From Gracilinema caldarium (lineage in GTDB: Bacteria > Spirochaetota > Spirochaetia > Treponematales > Breznakiellaceae): 46,403 bases of DNA. The stretch spans positions 1-46,403 of the forward strand of contig NZ_JAJUHW010000021.1 in NCBI RefSeq assembly GCF_029265695.1. Direction: 5' to 3'. The position numbers and the translations under genes were made by a program. The notes beneath the pieces are model-generated. The model searched no databases and was not told the DNA's origin. It saw nothing but the letters and a program-made list of their open reading frames with translations. Numbering within the stretch: position 1 is the first letter of the stretch; every line of letters starts with the position of its first letter. Shown in pieces: positions 14,174 through 23,262 of this stretch.

Positions 14174-16585
14174 TTAATTATTACTGATTTTATAATCATT
14201 CATAAACGGCATTAAAATATGCCGCAACCGTTCTTCCGTAACCGGTTTAAGGAGTACCGCATCAACTTCACTCTGTATAAAAGACGAATTTGTCTGAGAT
14301 ATCTCGGCACTTGAATATACGATAAAGGGCCGCACAGCGCCTTGTTGCTGCCTGATTTTGTTAATCAGCTCCGAACCATCCATGCCATTAAGATGCTCAT
14401 CGACTATCAGAATATCATGAGAAAAATGGGACCATAACTCAAATGCAAGCCGGCCATCATCAGCCTCATCTATATGAGCGCCCCAGGATCTTAACATATA
14501 GACAATGGCGATACGGGCGATTTTTTCATCCTCTACTACAAGAATACGACGGCCGCGCAGATCAGGACGATTGTTCTGAACTGCTTTTACAGGCCCTGTA
14601 GATATTATAGGCTGATTTAATTGGACTTCAGATGCAGCTTGGTTAGCCTGTCTGGAAATGGGCAGCTTAAATCGGAATGAGAAGATTGTTCCCTGTCCTG
14701 GAATACTCGAAACATCGATAGAGCCATGCAGAGCATTAATAATTTCTCGAACAATGGAGAGTCCTAAGCCATGGCTAGATTCACCATCTTCGGTTTTTGC
14801 ACTTATTGCCGCAAAGGGTTGCCATATGAGCTCCAGCTGCTCCGGCTTTATGCCCCGTCCTGTATCCCGTACGGTTCCTTGAATTTCTATACTATCATTC
14901 TCTTTTATTGATTTAAGGTTCACCCAAATAGAACCGGAAGCCGTATATTTTAGGGCATTGCTGACCAGATTCGAAAGAATTTGGCGAAATCTGATAGGAT
15001 CACCCATAACTACAATGTCGAGATCTGGATCGATGTTTAAGAAAAAGTCCAAATTTCTTCGGCGTGCTCGAATTGCTAAGGGTTCTAATAAATTGCGAGC
15101 TTCTTGAGCCGGAGAGAATGGCTGGGATCGCAGCGCTAACTGTCCAGAAGACGAGCGGGCTTGTTCTAAAATATCATCAATCAATTCAAGCAGCCGTTGA
15201 ATAGAGGTTTTTATATCAATTTCAAGCGGTATGGACATGGTATCAAGTACTGAATAAATGGCTGATAAGGGGGACTTGAGCTCATGACCCATAAATGAAA
15301 TGTATTTTTCCGAAAGCCGTGTAAGCCGTTCAGCGGATTTTTTAGCTTCCTCTAATTCCACATTTCGTTGTTCGAGAGCGCTTGTCATTGCGACAAGACT
15401 ATCTCGTAATTCAGCTATTTCCAAAATGTTCGTTTGCGGCCAGACAACGCCAACTAATCCCTTTTGAGTTTGTTCTGCAGCTAAACGCAAGCCTTCCAGA
15501 GGTCTCATGAGAATACGTACCACATAGAATGTGAGCGTTCCAAACAAGGCCAACCATATCAACAGAAAAATAAAAACCGTAGAGACAGAACTATTATAAA
15601 AGGCGACATCCTTCTCCAAGTTTCTGCTTACCATTAGTGACAGGCTTCCCAATGGTTTTAGAGCCAAGACAACCGCGCGGGACCATTGTTTCATTGGATT
15701 ATTTTCTTTTGGATTAAGGAAAATCTGCGCATTATCATAAGAATCAATTAAGATAGCATCCTCTTTTAAATACCAGGGGAGCCCCGAAAAAGAAGCATAT
15801 TGAATGGTCCTGTTCGATTCGTTACCAACGAAGAAAGCCCAATCATATTCGTTTATTTTTCTCATTCGGTTTAGAACCGTTTCATCATTTTCCTCTATTT
15901 CTGGATAGTTTAATTCATCAACCAGAAGCGATGCAATTTTAGATACCTCTTTTTCTGCGTTGGTTAAGATATTTTGTTGTTCAACCTTCATATATATCCC
16001 GGTACCAATTAAAAGGGGCAACAGGATAGAAAGGTTAATAAACATAACTAAATACTGCTGGGCATGTATTTTGTTACTTTTTATTTTCAGAACAAATTTC
16101 TTGAAACTAAGAATCAGAAAAAACAGGATAAGCGCAAAAACAGCATCATAAATACTGTTAACCCCCTGTTTGACCGCAGCAGCCAAAGCTCCTGATGCAT
16201 TCATTCGCAATAAAAACACATATTGCACAAAGACTAACGGCGCTCCCGCAAGAGGCCAGTACAATAATTCAAACAGCAAAATGCGGTCATAATGCTTTCG
16301 TTGACTAAGCAGTGCAACAAAAAGGCCTTCAATTAAAACACTGAGCAAAGCCCATGGATGTCCCCAAAGAAAAATAGTGGGAAGCATGGTAACGAAGGGG
16401 CCTATAAAGCAGAATGGCCAAGGGCCAATGAGCACAGAAAATAGTCCAAATATGTTTCCAAGCAGGAAGGTAATGCCAAACCCCATATCTACAGAAACAA
16501 AACGGTTAAGGAAAAACCCAAGAGTTGCGGCTATACCAAAAAGAGCTAGGCTCAAAAACTTCTGCTTAGGAAGTGCCGAGGTCAT
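14174..16585 (-). CDS. Hybrid sensor histidine kinase / response regulator, multi-pass membrane
   Basis: An 803-residue sensor. Order: about six membrane helices (5-170), a further helix (about 185-205), an extracytoplasmic sensing region (205-315), a helix (315-345) and a HAMP-like stretch. Then come a HisKA domain with FMGHELKSPLSAIY (His434 is the phosphorylation site), an HATPase_c domain with N box NALKYT, G1 DTGRGI and G2 GLGLSIV, and a C-terminal receiver (about 670-795; acceptor Asp729 in LIVDEHLNG, Lys in LLKPV). No DNA-binding output is present, so phosphate may pass on to a separate protein. I choose 16585 because GGGGGGA precedes it and the TATAAT at 16609-16614 would start transcription downstream of the other ATG at 16606. 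Confidence 0.93.
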   Translation of the reverse strand: MTSALPKQKFLSLALFGIAATLGFFLNRFVSVDMGFGITFLLGNIFGLFSVLIGPWPFCFIGPFVTMLPTIFLWGHPWALLSVLIEGLFVALLSQRKHYDRILLFELLYWPLAGAPLVFVQYVFLLRMNASGALAAAVKQGVNSIYDAVFALILFFLILSFKKFVLKIKSNKIHAQQYLVMFINLSILLPLLIGTGIYMKVEQQNILTNAEKEVSKIASLLVDELNYPEIEENDETVLNRMRKINEYDWAFFVGNESNRTIQYASFSGLPWYLKEDAILIDSYDNAQIFLNPKENNPMKQWSRAVVLALKPLGSLSLMVSRNLEKDVAFYNSSVSTVFIFLLIWLALFGTLTFYVVRILMRPLEGLRLAAEQTQKGLVGVVWPQTNILEIAELRDSLVAMTSALEQRNVELEEAKKSAERLTRLSEKYISFMGHELKSPLSAIYSVLDTMSIPLEIDIKTSIQRLLELIDDILEQARSSSGQLALRSQPFSPAQEARNLLEPLAIRARRRNLDFFLNIDPDLDIVVMGDPIRFRQILSNLVSNALKYTASGSIWVNLKSIKENDSIEIQGTVRDTGRGIKPEQLELIWQPFAAISAKTEDGESSHGLGLSIVREIINALHGSIDVSSIPGQGTIFSFRFKLPISRQANQAASEVQLNQPIISTGPVKAVQNNRPDLRGRRILVVEDEKIARIAIVYMLRSWGAHIDEADDGRLAFELWSHFSHDILIVDEHLNGMDGSELINKIRQQQGAVRPFIVYSSAEISQTNSSFIQSEVDAVLLKPVTEERLRHILMPFMNDYKISNN

Positions 16586-16608
16586 GTATCCCCCCTGTGT
16601 CCTCATAA

Positions 16609-16631
16609 ATTATAAAACAAAAACAATACAG
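16609..16631 (-). promoter_or_regulatory. Sigma-70-type promoter of the hybrid histidine kinase gene
   Basis: On the minus strand TTGTTC is followed, after 16 bases, by a perfect TATAAT (16609-16614). The predicted start near 16602 leaves a short leader with the GGGGGGA ribosome-binding site of the ATG at 16585. The -35 is weak (three or four of six bases). Confidence 0.55.
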
Positions 16632-16666
16632 AACAACAGGGGAAAATCGATTAAAATTGAGATCGA

Positions 16667-17377
16667 TTAGGACAATATATTGGCTTGTTCGGCAGAAAAG
16701 CTATAGTATTCTGTCTCAGAAAAAATAATATGGTCCAGAAGTGTAATACCAACAAGATCCGCAATGGATTTAAGGCGCCGGGTAATCTCCTCGTCCTCAG
16801 GCGATGGAGTCACCTGCCCCGATGGATGGTTATGGGCGACTAAAATTGCGCATGCCCTGTCTATAAGGGGATCGGAAAATACTTCCCTCGGATGAATGAG
16901 CGTACGATTCACAAGTCCAATGGTGATTATGCGGCTCGCTAAAAGCTCATGGGCACCATTTAAGGAAAGACAAATAAAATGTTCCTGTTTACGGTCAGCA
17001 TAATGCCTCAGCAATTTATAGGCATCTTCAGGCTGATGTATTCGACTGCGAACAGGTCCCCAGTGACGGCGTCCAAACTCCATCATAGCAAGTACCTGGC
17101 AAGCCTTAGAAAATCCAAGGCCTTGCAATGCGGCGAGATCTTCCCAAGATGGCAATTCTTTGGATAAATTCAGCAAATCCAGGAGATTATCAGCCACCTG
17201 ATAGACATTTTTGCCCCGAACGCCCGATCCAAGTACTATGGCCAAAAGCTCCCTATCAGACAGCGCAGAGGCACCCAGCGCCGAAAGCCGTTCCCGGGGG
17301 CGCTGCTCCTTTGGCAGATCACGGGGACTGTACGTCTCGGCTTTAAAAAAATGGTCATAACAAAATTGAGCATCCAT
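16667..17377 (-). CDS. radC: RadC-family JAB/MPN-domain protein
   Basis: A 236-residue member of the RadC (UPF0758) family. The N-terminal helix-hairpin-helix region opens with the family motif DLPKEQRPRERLSALGASALSDRELLAIVLGSG. The C-terminal metalloprotease-like JAB domain has the zinc motif HNHPSGQVTPSPED and ends LLDHIIFSETEYYSF. Despite the name, a role in recombination repair is doubtful in other bacteria. I chose the ATG at 17377, 23 codons before the conserved DLPKE region; the frame remains open upstream into the divergent lipoprotein gene but that part is not family-like. No clear ribosome-binding site is visible at 17377. Confidence 0.88.
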   Translation of the reverse strand: MDAQFCYDHFFKAETYSPRDLPKEQRPRERLSALGASALSDRELLAIVLGSGVRGKNVYQVADNLLDLLNLSKELPSWEDLAALQGLGFSKACQVLAMMEFGRRHWGPVRSRIHQPEDAYKLLRHYADRKQEHFICLSLNGAHELLASRIITIGLVNRTLIHPREVFSDPLIDRACAILVAHNHPSGQVTPSPEDEEITRRLKSIADLVGITLLDHIIFSETEYYSFSAEQANILS

Positions 17378-17443
17378 ACAATCAGTACGGGTATAAGTCC
17401 AATTTTGCTTTAAGAGCCAAACAAGCTGGTCGATAAGCCTAGT

Positions 17444-18079
17444 ATGAAACGCTGTATAAAAACATTGGTCATTCTGGTAGCCGCCGTACTCACCGCCTGC
17501 ACCAGCATATCTGCCGTAAAATACGCTGAGACTCCTGAACGACCTGTGCTTCCGCAAATTCCAACCTATATCATGGGGACAGGCCGTGTCCCGGTTCAGT
17601 CTCTCGCATCCTTTTTAAGACAGCACAATCCTAAAGTTTCTGAAAAGGAAGCAATGTTGATGGCTACCCTGTACCACAATGAAGGGGCTGCAGAGGGGGT
17701 CAATGCAGATATTGCCTTTGTGCAGATGTGTTTGGAAACCAGTTTTCTCCGTTTTGGAGGCCTCGTGACCCCTGATATGCACAACTACTGTGGACTTGGT
17801 TCGATTGGGCCAGAAAAACCTGGAGAACGATTCCCGACAGCCCAAATAGGGGTAAGAGCCCATATTCAACACCTAAAGGCCTATGGATCTACCGAAGGCC
17901 TCAGGCAACCCCTGGCAGATCCACGGTTTAAATATGTGCGACGGGGCAGTGCTCCAACAATCCATGACCTTGCAGGCCGATGGGCCAGGGACCAGGCCTA
18001 TGGGACCAAGCTTGAGGACCTCTTGAACAGACTTTATCGCTCCGCATTTGATGGGAAAGCCACCCAAAGACCTCGCTGA
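17444..18079 (+). CDS. Glucosaminidase-type peptidoglycan hydrolase lipoprotein (Bax/FlgJ-like)
   Basis: A 211-residue predicted lipoprotein (lipobox LTAC, Cys19) with a glucosaminidase-family lysozyme-like domain from about residue 50 on. Family features are the helix KEAMLMATLYHNEGAAEGVN, then the catalytic glutamate Glu98 in QMCLETSFLRFGG, and HNYCGLGSIG followed by FPTAQIGVRAHIQHLKAY. It would cut beta-1,4 bonds in the cell wall from the periplasmic side. The gene is divergent from radC (66 bases between starts) and has a weak ribosome-binding site. Its last 46 bases overlap the convergent lipoprotein gene, so both C-termini are encoded by the same DNA. Confidence 0.85.
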   Translation: MKRCIKTLVILVAAVLTACTSISAVKYAETPERPVLPQIPTYIMGTGRVPVQSLASFLRQHNPKVSEKEAMLMATLYHNEGAAEGVNADIAFVQMCLETSFLRFGGLVTPDMHNYCGLGSIGPEKPGERFPTAQIGVRAHIQHLKAYGSTEGLRQPLADPRFKYVRRGSAPTIHDLAGRWARDQAYGTKLEDLLNRLYRSAFDGKATQRPR

Positions 18080-19302
18080 TACCTCTGTACCATTACTGGT
18101 TCATAAGGGTGTACAGCTTTGACAGCTTGCTCCAAAGCCGTCTTTATGGCTGGTTGCTGAATGAGATATGCTAAGGGCAGTGCATAACTGTCTGCCATGG
18201 GAAAGCCGTAAACAGAGAGGGCCTTCGCAATGGCGGTCCCTGTATCTGAATGAAGGTTTAAGAAAATATCCATAAACGGCGGCTCTATAATGAACGATTG
18301 CTTGCTAGTCCCTAGAAGCTGCACAATTGCCCAGCGCGCTTTATCGAAGGTCTGAAAAACAAATTTTATTTGGCTATCGATGCTATCGGTTTGACCTGAA
18401 ACATATCCATCGGGGATCCCAAAACCTGGTTGGAAAATTCCCTGATCCAAGGCTTTGAGCCAAACTTTTCTAAATCCTTCTTCCACATCGCCTTCAGCCT
18501 TTAGTCCAACTTCCTTGCTGGGGACTGTATTCAGTGAAGGCGCAGACTCAAGTATAACATTTCCCTGCGAAAACCCCTTTTCGTTGAGTATACCAGTAAT
18601 AAAGGCCGTGGAAAAACGCTGGCCAAAAGCATATCCGCTACCTTCCCGTAAAAGAAAAGAGCCCGTTACTGGTTTGCCATACCCTGCAAGACCGGCAGTG
18701 CGGCCATTCCCCCGGTTCTGGCTCAATAGTTCCAGAATGGGAGGAAAAATCGCATATACCGCGCCCCCATCCTCTGCATCCATTGCAAGCACAAGCGACG
18801 GAAGCCCCCAGCCATTTGCAAGGGGGACACTGCTCTGCCAGTTTTGTACCAGGGCGGTGATCGTTTTGCCATCCCTTGATTTATTAGTCCATCTATGGAG
18901 TTTATCTGCCCCAAGTACCCCCGTAAGAGGAATAAAGGACAGAAGAGAGCGCTCATATTCTTGCTGAAATGCAGTTTTCACCTGAGCCGGAAGGCTAAGA
19001 TCCCCCTGTCCCACATCTGCGGGTATCATTGGTGGCTCATATGTCACTGGGATAAATAAAACAGCGAGCCCCTGTACAAAGGGGTCGCTAGACCTTGAAA
19101 GCTGTACGGGTTCTTTGGGCGGCAATTCGTTACCAGACACATCAGCTGTGTCTTTTTCAGCAGGTAGCACATCACTGTCCTGAGGGACCGACGGACCTTT
19201 AGCCGGCGCGAGCCCTGTGCAGCCATATAAGGAGATAAAACTTATAAAAGATACAATAAGTCCCCAGCGTACGCAACTTTTTACAGAATACTTATATTCC
19301 AT
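18034..19302 (-). CDS. Predicted lipoprotein, function unknown
   Basis: A 422-residue protein with a lipoprotein signal (hydrophobic 13-27, lipobox LYGC, Cys28) and a Pro/Asp-rich spacer. The mature part has helical segments such as LSLPAQVKTAFQQEYERSLLSFIPLTG, and a later region (SQIKFVFQTFDKARWAIVQLLG) that I do not recognise. No catalytic motif is visible. It follows the gene at 19315-19911 by 12 bases on the same strand, so the two form an operon. The leading GGGGG three bases before the ATG could be a poor ribosome-binding site. It overlaps the convergent glucosaminidase gene by 46 bases. Confidence 0.75.
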   Translation of the reverse strand: MEYKYSVKSCVRWGLIVSFISFISLYGCTGLAPAKGPSVPQDSDVLPAEKDTADVSGNELPPKEPVQLSRSSDPFVQGLAVLFIPVTYEPPMIPADVGQGDLSLPAQVKTAFQQEYERSLLSFIPLTGVLGADKLHRWTNKSRDGKTITALVQNWQSSVPLANGWGLPSLVLAMDAEDGGAVYAIFPPILELLSQNRGNGRTAGLAGYGKPVTGSFLLREGSGYAFGQRFSTAFITGILNEKGFSQGNVILESAPSLNTVPSKEVGLKAEGDVEEGFRKVWLKALDQGIFQPGFGIPDGYVSGQTDSIDSQIKFVFQTFDKARWAIVQLLGTSKQSFIIEPPFMDIFLNLHSDTGTAIAKALSVYGFPMADSYALPLAYLIQQPAIKTALEQAVKAVHPYEPVMVQRYQRGLWVAFPSNAER

Positions 19303-19314
19303 ACGCCCCCGTTT

Positions 19315-19911
19315 TTATTTAAGGCCTTTGAGCTTGCCAAGCAGCCAGAGAGGATTAGCTTCCCCAATTGCCGCAAGACGTTCAAAATCATCCTTTGTTT
19401 CCGTATCGGAACCGGACAGCACTAAGGTAGTTCCTTGCCTCTTATACCATAAATAATGCCGGTCCCGGATTTGTTCAATCGAACCGGATGCTAAGGCAGC
19501 CTCGAGCCGCTTTTCCAAATATTCTGAAAGACTTATATGATTATCCTCTCCGGTCATCCAATATAAATCTTTATCTGTAAAAACAATCACAAGCCTTTTA
19601 AAACCATCCCGGATACAGGCATCATTTCTGAACCCTTCAAATTTGAGCGTTTGTTTGGCCAGACTGAGATCATACCCCATAAGTCTTAGATGCTTGCGGA
19701 GGTTAACCAGCTCATTTCGCACCCTTATGGTAGTTTCACTGTCATGCCGTTTGGATTGCAGCTCGGAACGCCATTGGCGAAGCTGTGCTTCATAATGGGA
19801 AAATTCTTTTGTCTTGCTTAAAAACTGGGTAGTTTCGGAAAGTAACTGCCATACATCGGTAAAATGGTCAGTAAAGGTCCCTAAAAACCCCGGAGCAGTT
19901 CTTTGCTTCAT
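19315..19911 (-). CDS. Cytoplasmic protein, function unknown
   Basis: A 198-residue soluble protein without signal or membrane segment. The first 90 residues look helical and probably form a coiled coil (LSETTQFLSKTKEFSHYEAQLRQWRSELQ). The second half is mixed alpha/beta (KRLVIVFTDKDLYWMTGED, ends LWLLGKLKGLK). I do not recognise it. GAGGATAGGGT precedes the ATG. The gene is first in a two-gene unit with the lipoprotein at 18034-19302, which suggests a shared role that the sequence does not reveal. Confidence 0.7.
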   Translation of the reverse strand: MKQRTAPGFLGTFTDHFTDVWQLLSETTQFLSKTKEFSHYEAQLRQWRSELQSKRHDSETTIRVRNELVNLRKHLRLMGYDLSLAKQTLKFEGFRNDACIRDGFKRLVIVFTDKDLYWMTGEDNHISLSEYLEKRLEAALASGSIEQIRDRHYLWYKRQGTTLVLSGSDTETKDDFERLAAIGEANPLWLLGKLKGLK

Positions 19912-19969
19912 ACCCTATCCTCATCTATCCCTTTAACACAATTCAATTATAGATTAAATTGATATAAGA

Positions 19970-20710
19970 ATGCGAGTAGCGGTCATTTCCGATATCCATG
20001 CCAATCTTGCGGCTTTTAACGCTGTGATAAATTCAGCAGCCCCTGAGGTTGATGAATTTTGGTGTCTTGGAGATCTGGTAGGCTATGGACCAGATCCAGA
20101 AGCCTGCATAGCGCTTGCCCAAAGAAGCTGCAGTGTTATCTTGGCGGGGAATCATGACCTGGCAGCCTGCGGTAAAATGGATGTCTCCGATTTTTCCTGC
20201 CATGCACGTAAAGCCATGGAATGGACCTGGCAGCAAATCTCAACTAAAAGCAAGGCCTTTCTTGCATCCCTTCCCGTAAGCCATACCCACAGGGGCATCC
20301 TCCTGTCCCATGGAAGTCCCCGGAACCCCGTCTGGGAATATATTATGTCTGAAAGCGATGCATTAGAAACTTTTAGAGATGTCAGCTTTTCCCATTGTTT
20401 TTTTGGCCATAGTCATCTGCCTTCTGCCTTTATACTAAAGAAAAAAATGGGACGGGATATTTTACAGGTCATGTATGGCGAGGCAGACCAGCAGGTGGAT
20501 AGCTTTCCAAACAGTGCTCGATACCTCCTGAATCCCGGCAGTGTCGGTTTTCCACGGGATGCACAGGATGCCCATTCTTCTGATACACTAGCTTCGGCAA
20601 TAGCCCGATATGCCATCTATGATACGGACATAAAACGCTGGACCTTCCGCCGAATCGTTTACGACATGAGAGAAACCGCAGAACGTATGTATGTCTGCGG
20701 CCTGTGGTAG
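19970..20710 (+). CDS. Calcineurin-like metallophosphoesterase (YfcE/MJ0936-like)
   Basis: A 246-residue dimetal phosphoesterase. Metal-binding motifs appear in order: SDIHANLAA (DxH), GDLVGYGPDPEACI (GDxxGYG), AGNHDLA (GNHD), LLSHGSPRNPVWEY (GH-like), and FGHSHLP (GHxH), followed by NPGSVGFPRD. This set is typical of the MJ0936/YfcE group acting on phosphodiesters in vitro; the natural substrate is unknown. Length is normal. The start lacks a clear ribosome-binding site. It is followed 46 bases later by the PilZ gene on the same strand. Confidence 0.9.
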   Translation: MRVAVISDIHANLAAFNAVINSAAPEVDEFWCLGDLVGYGPDPEACIALAQRSCSVILAGNHDLAACGKMDVSDFSCHARKAMEWTWQQISTKSKAFLASLPVSHTHRGILLSHGSPRNPVWEYIMSESDALETFRDVSFSHCFFGHSHLPSAFILKKKMGRDILQVMYGEADQQVDSFPNSARYLLNPGSVGFPRDAQDAHSSDTLASAIARYAIYDTDIKRWTFRRIVYDMRETAERMYVCGLW

Positions 20711-20756
20711 CTTGCATTGACGAGATAGGGCTTCCTCATTTATAGTAGGGATACTC

Positions 20757-21653
20757 ATGGGTGTTCTGACAAGCCAGCAAATCACAAAATATTTTGAACG
20801 ATATCGCACCATTTCAGTGACCTTTACCAAGGAAATAATCCATGCAACGGGACTGGTGACCCAGCAGGTGTACCTAAAGTGTCTTGGAGAGGCATGGCCC
20901 TGCGTTATCTATTCCACATCCTTCGAAGAAGCTAAGGTTATCATCAATACAAAATCCGGACTCTATGGAAAATTGCAGCAGGCCAACAATCTGGTCAACC
21001 TTCGGTACAGTTTCCGCATATCAAACAAGACGGATCCCATGTTTTTCTTTGTGTCCTGCAGGGTTGCAGGCTCCGCTCCTTACCAGGGCTCCCCTGATGT
21101 TTCCATGCTGACCCTGCAATTTACCCAGCGGCCCCCGGATGATCTCATAGAAATCATGGGACGGCTGCTCGACGCTAATATCAATTCCGCAAAACGGAGA
21201 GATGAACGAATTCTTATTACTCCCGAGGCTATCAGAAAGCTGCAGATAACCGCAAAGGAGACTGTTGTTTATTTGCAGGGTGTTCCCCGGCGGTGCATTC
21301 TGCGGGATATTTCCTTTTCTGGCGCAAAAATTATTATGGTGGGAGTAGCCAAATTTATTTCTGATAAAGATATAACCCTCCGATTAGATTTTGATGATCC
21401 CCGAGAATCCCTTATGATACCCGGTAAGGTAGTGCGCATAGAAGATGTGGAGGGCAGGAAAGAGCTGGTAGCCGTCGCCATGCATTTTAATGAAAACCAG
21501 GTTCCGATGAATTATAAAATGCGCATCAATGACTATTTGAACCAGGTGCGAACCGAACCAAAGGCTGAACAGGTTCAGGAAGCCCCCCAAGCCCAGGAAA
21601 ACCAGGGTACAAAAGAAACACAAGAACTGGAGAAGAATGAAAGCAACAAATAA
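20757..21653 (+). CDS. PilZ-domain protein (c-di-GMP receptor)
   Basis: A 298-residue cytoplasmic protein. An N-terminal domain (about 1-140) resembles the YcgR-N fold seen in spirochaetal PilZ proteins. The PilZ domain (about 140-265) carries the c-di-GMP motifs: basic stretch KRRDER near residue 142 and DISFSG (Asp184, Ser186, Gly189). An acidic Gln/Glu-rich tail follows (KAEQVQEAPQAQENQ). Such proteins link cyclic di-GMP to motility and surface behaviour in treponemes. It overlaps the TPR gene by 17 bases, so the two proteins are co-made. The start has AGGGA upstream. Confidence 0.87.
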   Translation: MGVLTSQQITKYFERYRTISVTFTKEIIHATGLVTQQVYLKCLGEAWPCVIYSTSFEEAKVIINTKSGLYGKLQQANNLVNLRYSFRISNKTDPMFFFVSCRVAGSAPYQGSPDVSMLTLQFTQRPPDDLIEIMGRLLDANINSAKRRDERILITPEAIRKLQITAKETVVYLQGVPRRCILRDISFSGAKIIMVGVAKFISDKDITLRLDFDDPRESLMIPGKVVRIEDVEGRKELVAVAMHFNENQVPMNYKMRINDYLNQVRTEPKAEQVQEAPQAQENQGTKETQELEKNESNK

Positions 21654-22758
21654 CAATGACAGGATTGTGTTCCTGTCCGTCCCAGAATCACTCCGCGGCC
21701 GGATAGATGAAATTTCGGCAGGAGACTTTGTCGTCGATCCATCTATTCCGCTGCCGGTAGAAATTCCCGCAGATCAGGAAGAGCTTGATCTGGAACAACT
21801 TTCCTGGGAGATGATCCTTTCAGGAATGATTAAAATTATTGAGCGTGAACCCTTTCATGCCGACGCGGACTATTACCGCCAATTTGTACTGGCGGTAAAA
21901 CCGGATATTCTTAAAGAATTTTCTGAAGCCGCAATCCTGAAAGCCCGAAACAGAGATTTCGAACTTTCTCTGGAAATACTCTCTGCCCTGTCAGCCCTGT
22001 ATCCCAATTCACCGGAGGTAAGTCTTAACCGGGCCCTTGTGTACGAAGAGATGGCCTCCGCCCTGGATGGCTCGGGCCGTGAAGCAGAGGCTGCGGAAGC
22101 ATGGACAGAGGCCCATACATTATATGTAAACCTGCTGGCTCAAAATCCGCCGCTGCCTAACGTACTCTTTAATGCAGGTTTTTTCTATCTTAAACAGCGT
22201 AACTACGAAAAGGCCCGGGATTGTTTTTCCCGTTATATTCCCGTGGCGGATAACCCGCGGAAAAAAGAAAAGGCCCAGAGCATTATTAAGGAAATTACCG
22301 AACGGAGCCTTGATGACCAGGTTTTTAAAGAGGCCTACGATTTTATCCGTATGGGAGAAGAAGCTAAAGGTATAGAGAAAATACATCAATTTTTAATACG
22401 CCATCCCGATGTCTGGAACGGCTGGTTTCTTCTCGGCTGGGGGCTTCGCAGGCTTGAACGCTGGGATGATGCTGCCTTCGCATTTCGTAAGGCTTTGGAG
22501 CTTGGCGGGGAAGGCTGTGACACGAGAAACGAATTGGCCCTTTGTCTTATCGAGCAGGGCAGTCTGGACGAAGCACGGAAGCAGCTTGAACAGGCGCTGC
22601 GTCTTGAACCGGAAAACATTAAAGTCATTTCCAATCTGGGTATTCTTGCCATGAAACAAGGGAAGCATGAAGAAGCGGCAGGTTTTTTCAGAACCGTACT
22701 GGAATACGATAGCGAAGATCCTCTTGCGCAGGAAATGCTTGCCCAGCTCGAAGGGTAA
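21637..22758 (+). CDS. Tetratricopeptide-repeat protein
   Basis: A 373-residue cytoplasmic TPR scaffold. TPR-like helical pairs are seen at about 130-165, 170-205 and, most clearly, 260-370 (WNGWFLLGWGLRRLERWDDAAFAFRKALEL, NELALCLIEQGSLDEARKQLEQALRLEPEN, SNLGILAMKQGKHEEAAGFFRTVLEYDSED). There is no signal peptide. The 17-base overlap with the PilZ gene indicates translational coupling, and the protein may bring the PilZ receptor to a complex (inference). Confidence 0.85.
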   Translation: MKATNNNDRIVFLSVPESLRGRIDEISAGDFVVDPSIPLPVEIPADQEELDLEQLSWEMILSGMIKIIEREPFHADADYYRQFVLAVKPDILKEFSEAAILKARNRDFELSLEILSALSALYPNSPEVSLNRALVYEEMASALDGSGREAEAAEAWTEAHTLYVNLLAQNPPLPNVLFNAGFFYLKQRNYEKARDCFSRYIPVADNPRKKEKAQSIIKEITERSLDDQVFKEAYDFIRMGEEAKGIEKIHQFLIRHPDVWNGWFLLGWGLRRLERWDDAAFAFRKALELGGEGCDTRNELALCLIEQGSLDEARKQLEQALRLEPENIKVISNLGILAMKQGKHEEAAGFFRTVLEYDSEDPLAQEMLAQLEG

Positions 22759-22776
22759 ATGGGCCGGTGCACCTGG

Positions 22777-23262
22777 TCAAGGTAAATCGCTTACCAAATC
22801 GCCTTCCCGGATACCCACTCTGGCAAAATATCCCTGGGGAACCTCCAAAGCGTAGCGGACAGAACGGCTCGAAACAATGGGCTTTAGACTTTGGCTTTCC
22901 ATATCGAGAATATCGATAATTTTACCCTCCGAGCTGATATAGGCTATGGAAAGGGGAACCAGGGTGTTCTTCATCCAGAAGGTGAGGACCTGGTCATGGT
23001 CAAACACAAACAACATGCCGGTCCCTTCGGGGACTTTTTTTCGATACATAAGGCCCTGGGTGCGGCTCTGGTCTGTATCGGCCACTTCGGCCTGGACCGG
23101 TATTCGTTTGCCATCCTGGCTCACGAGAGTCAGGGTCCGGACAGGCAATTTTGGCTGAGCCGCTCCAGCGCCGCAGGAGCTAATGAGGGCGATTAAAGAG
23201 ACAAACATCACAGTGCGAAAAACTTTTATTATTTCACCATAAAAAACGTTATTAAAAGTCAT
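22777..23262 (-). CDS. DUF192-family exported protein
   Basis: A 161-residue predicted lipoprotein or secreted protein: hydrophobic 17-29 with ISSC at residues 27-30. The DUF192 domain (about 45-155) has the family motifs EVADTDQSRTQGLMYRKKVP, GMLFVFDHDQVLTFWMKNTL and EVPQGYFARVGIREGD. Function of the family is unknown. It overlaps the gene upstream (23252-24022) by 11 bases and is co-transcribed with it. The ribosome-binding site is poor, so translation probably depends on coupling. Confidence 0.87.
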   Translation of the reverse strand: MTFNNVFYGEIIKVFRTVMFVSLIALISSCGAGAAQPKLPVRTLTLVSQDGKRIPVQAEVADTDQSRTQGLMYRKKVPEGTGMLFVFDHDQVLTFWMKNTLVPLSIAYISSEGKIIDILDMESQSLKPIVSSRSVRYALEVPQGYFARVGIREGDLVSDLP

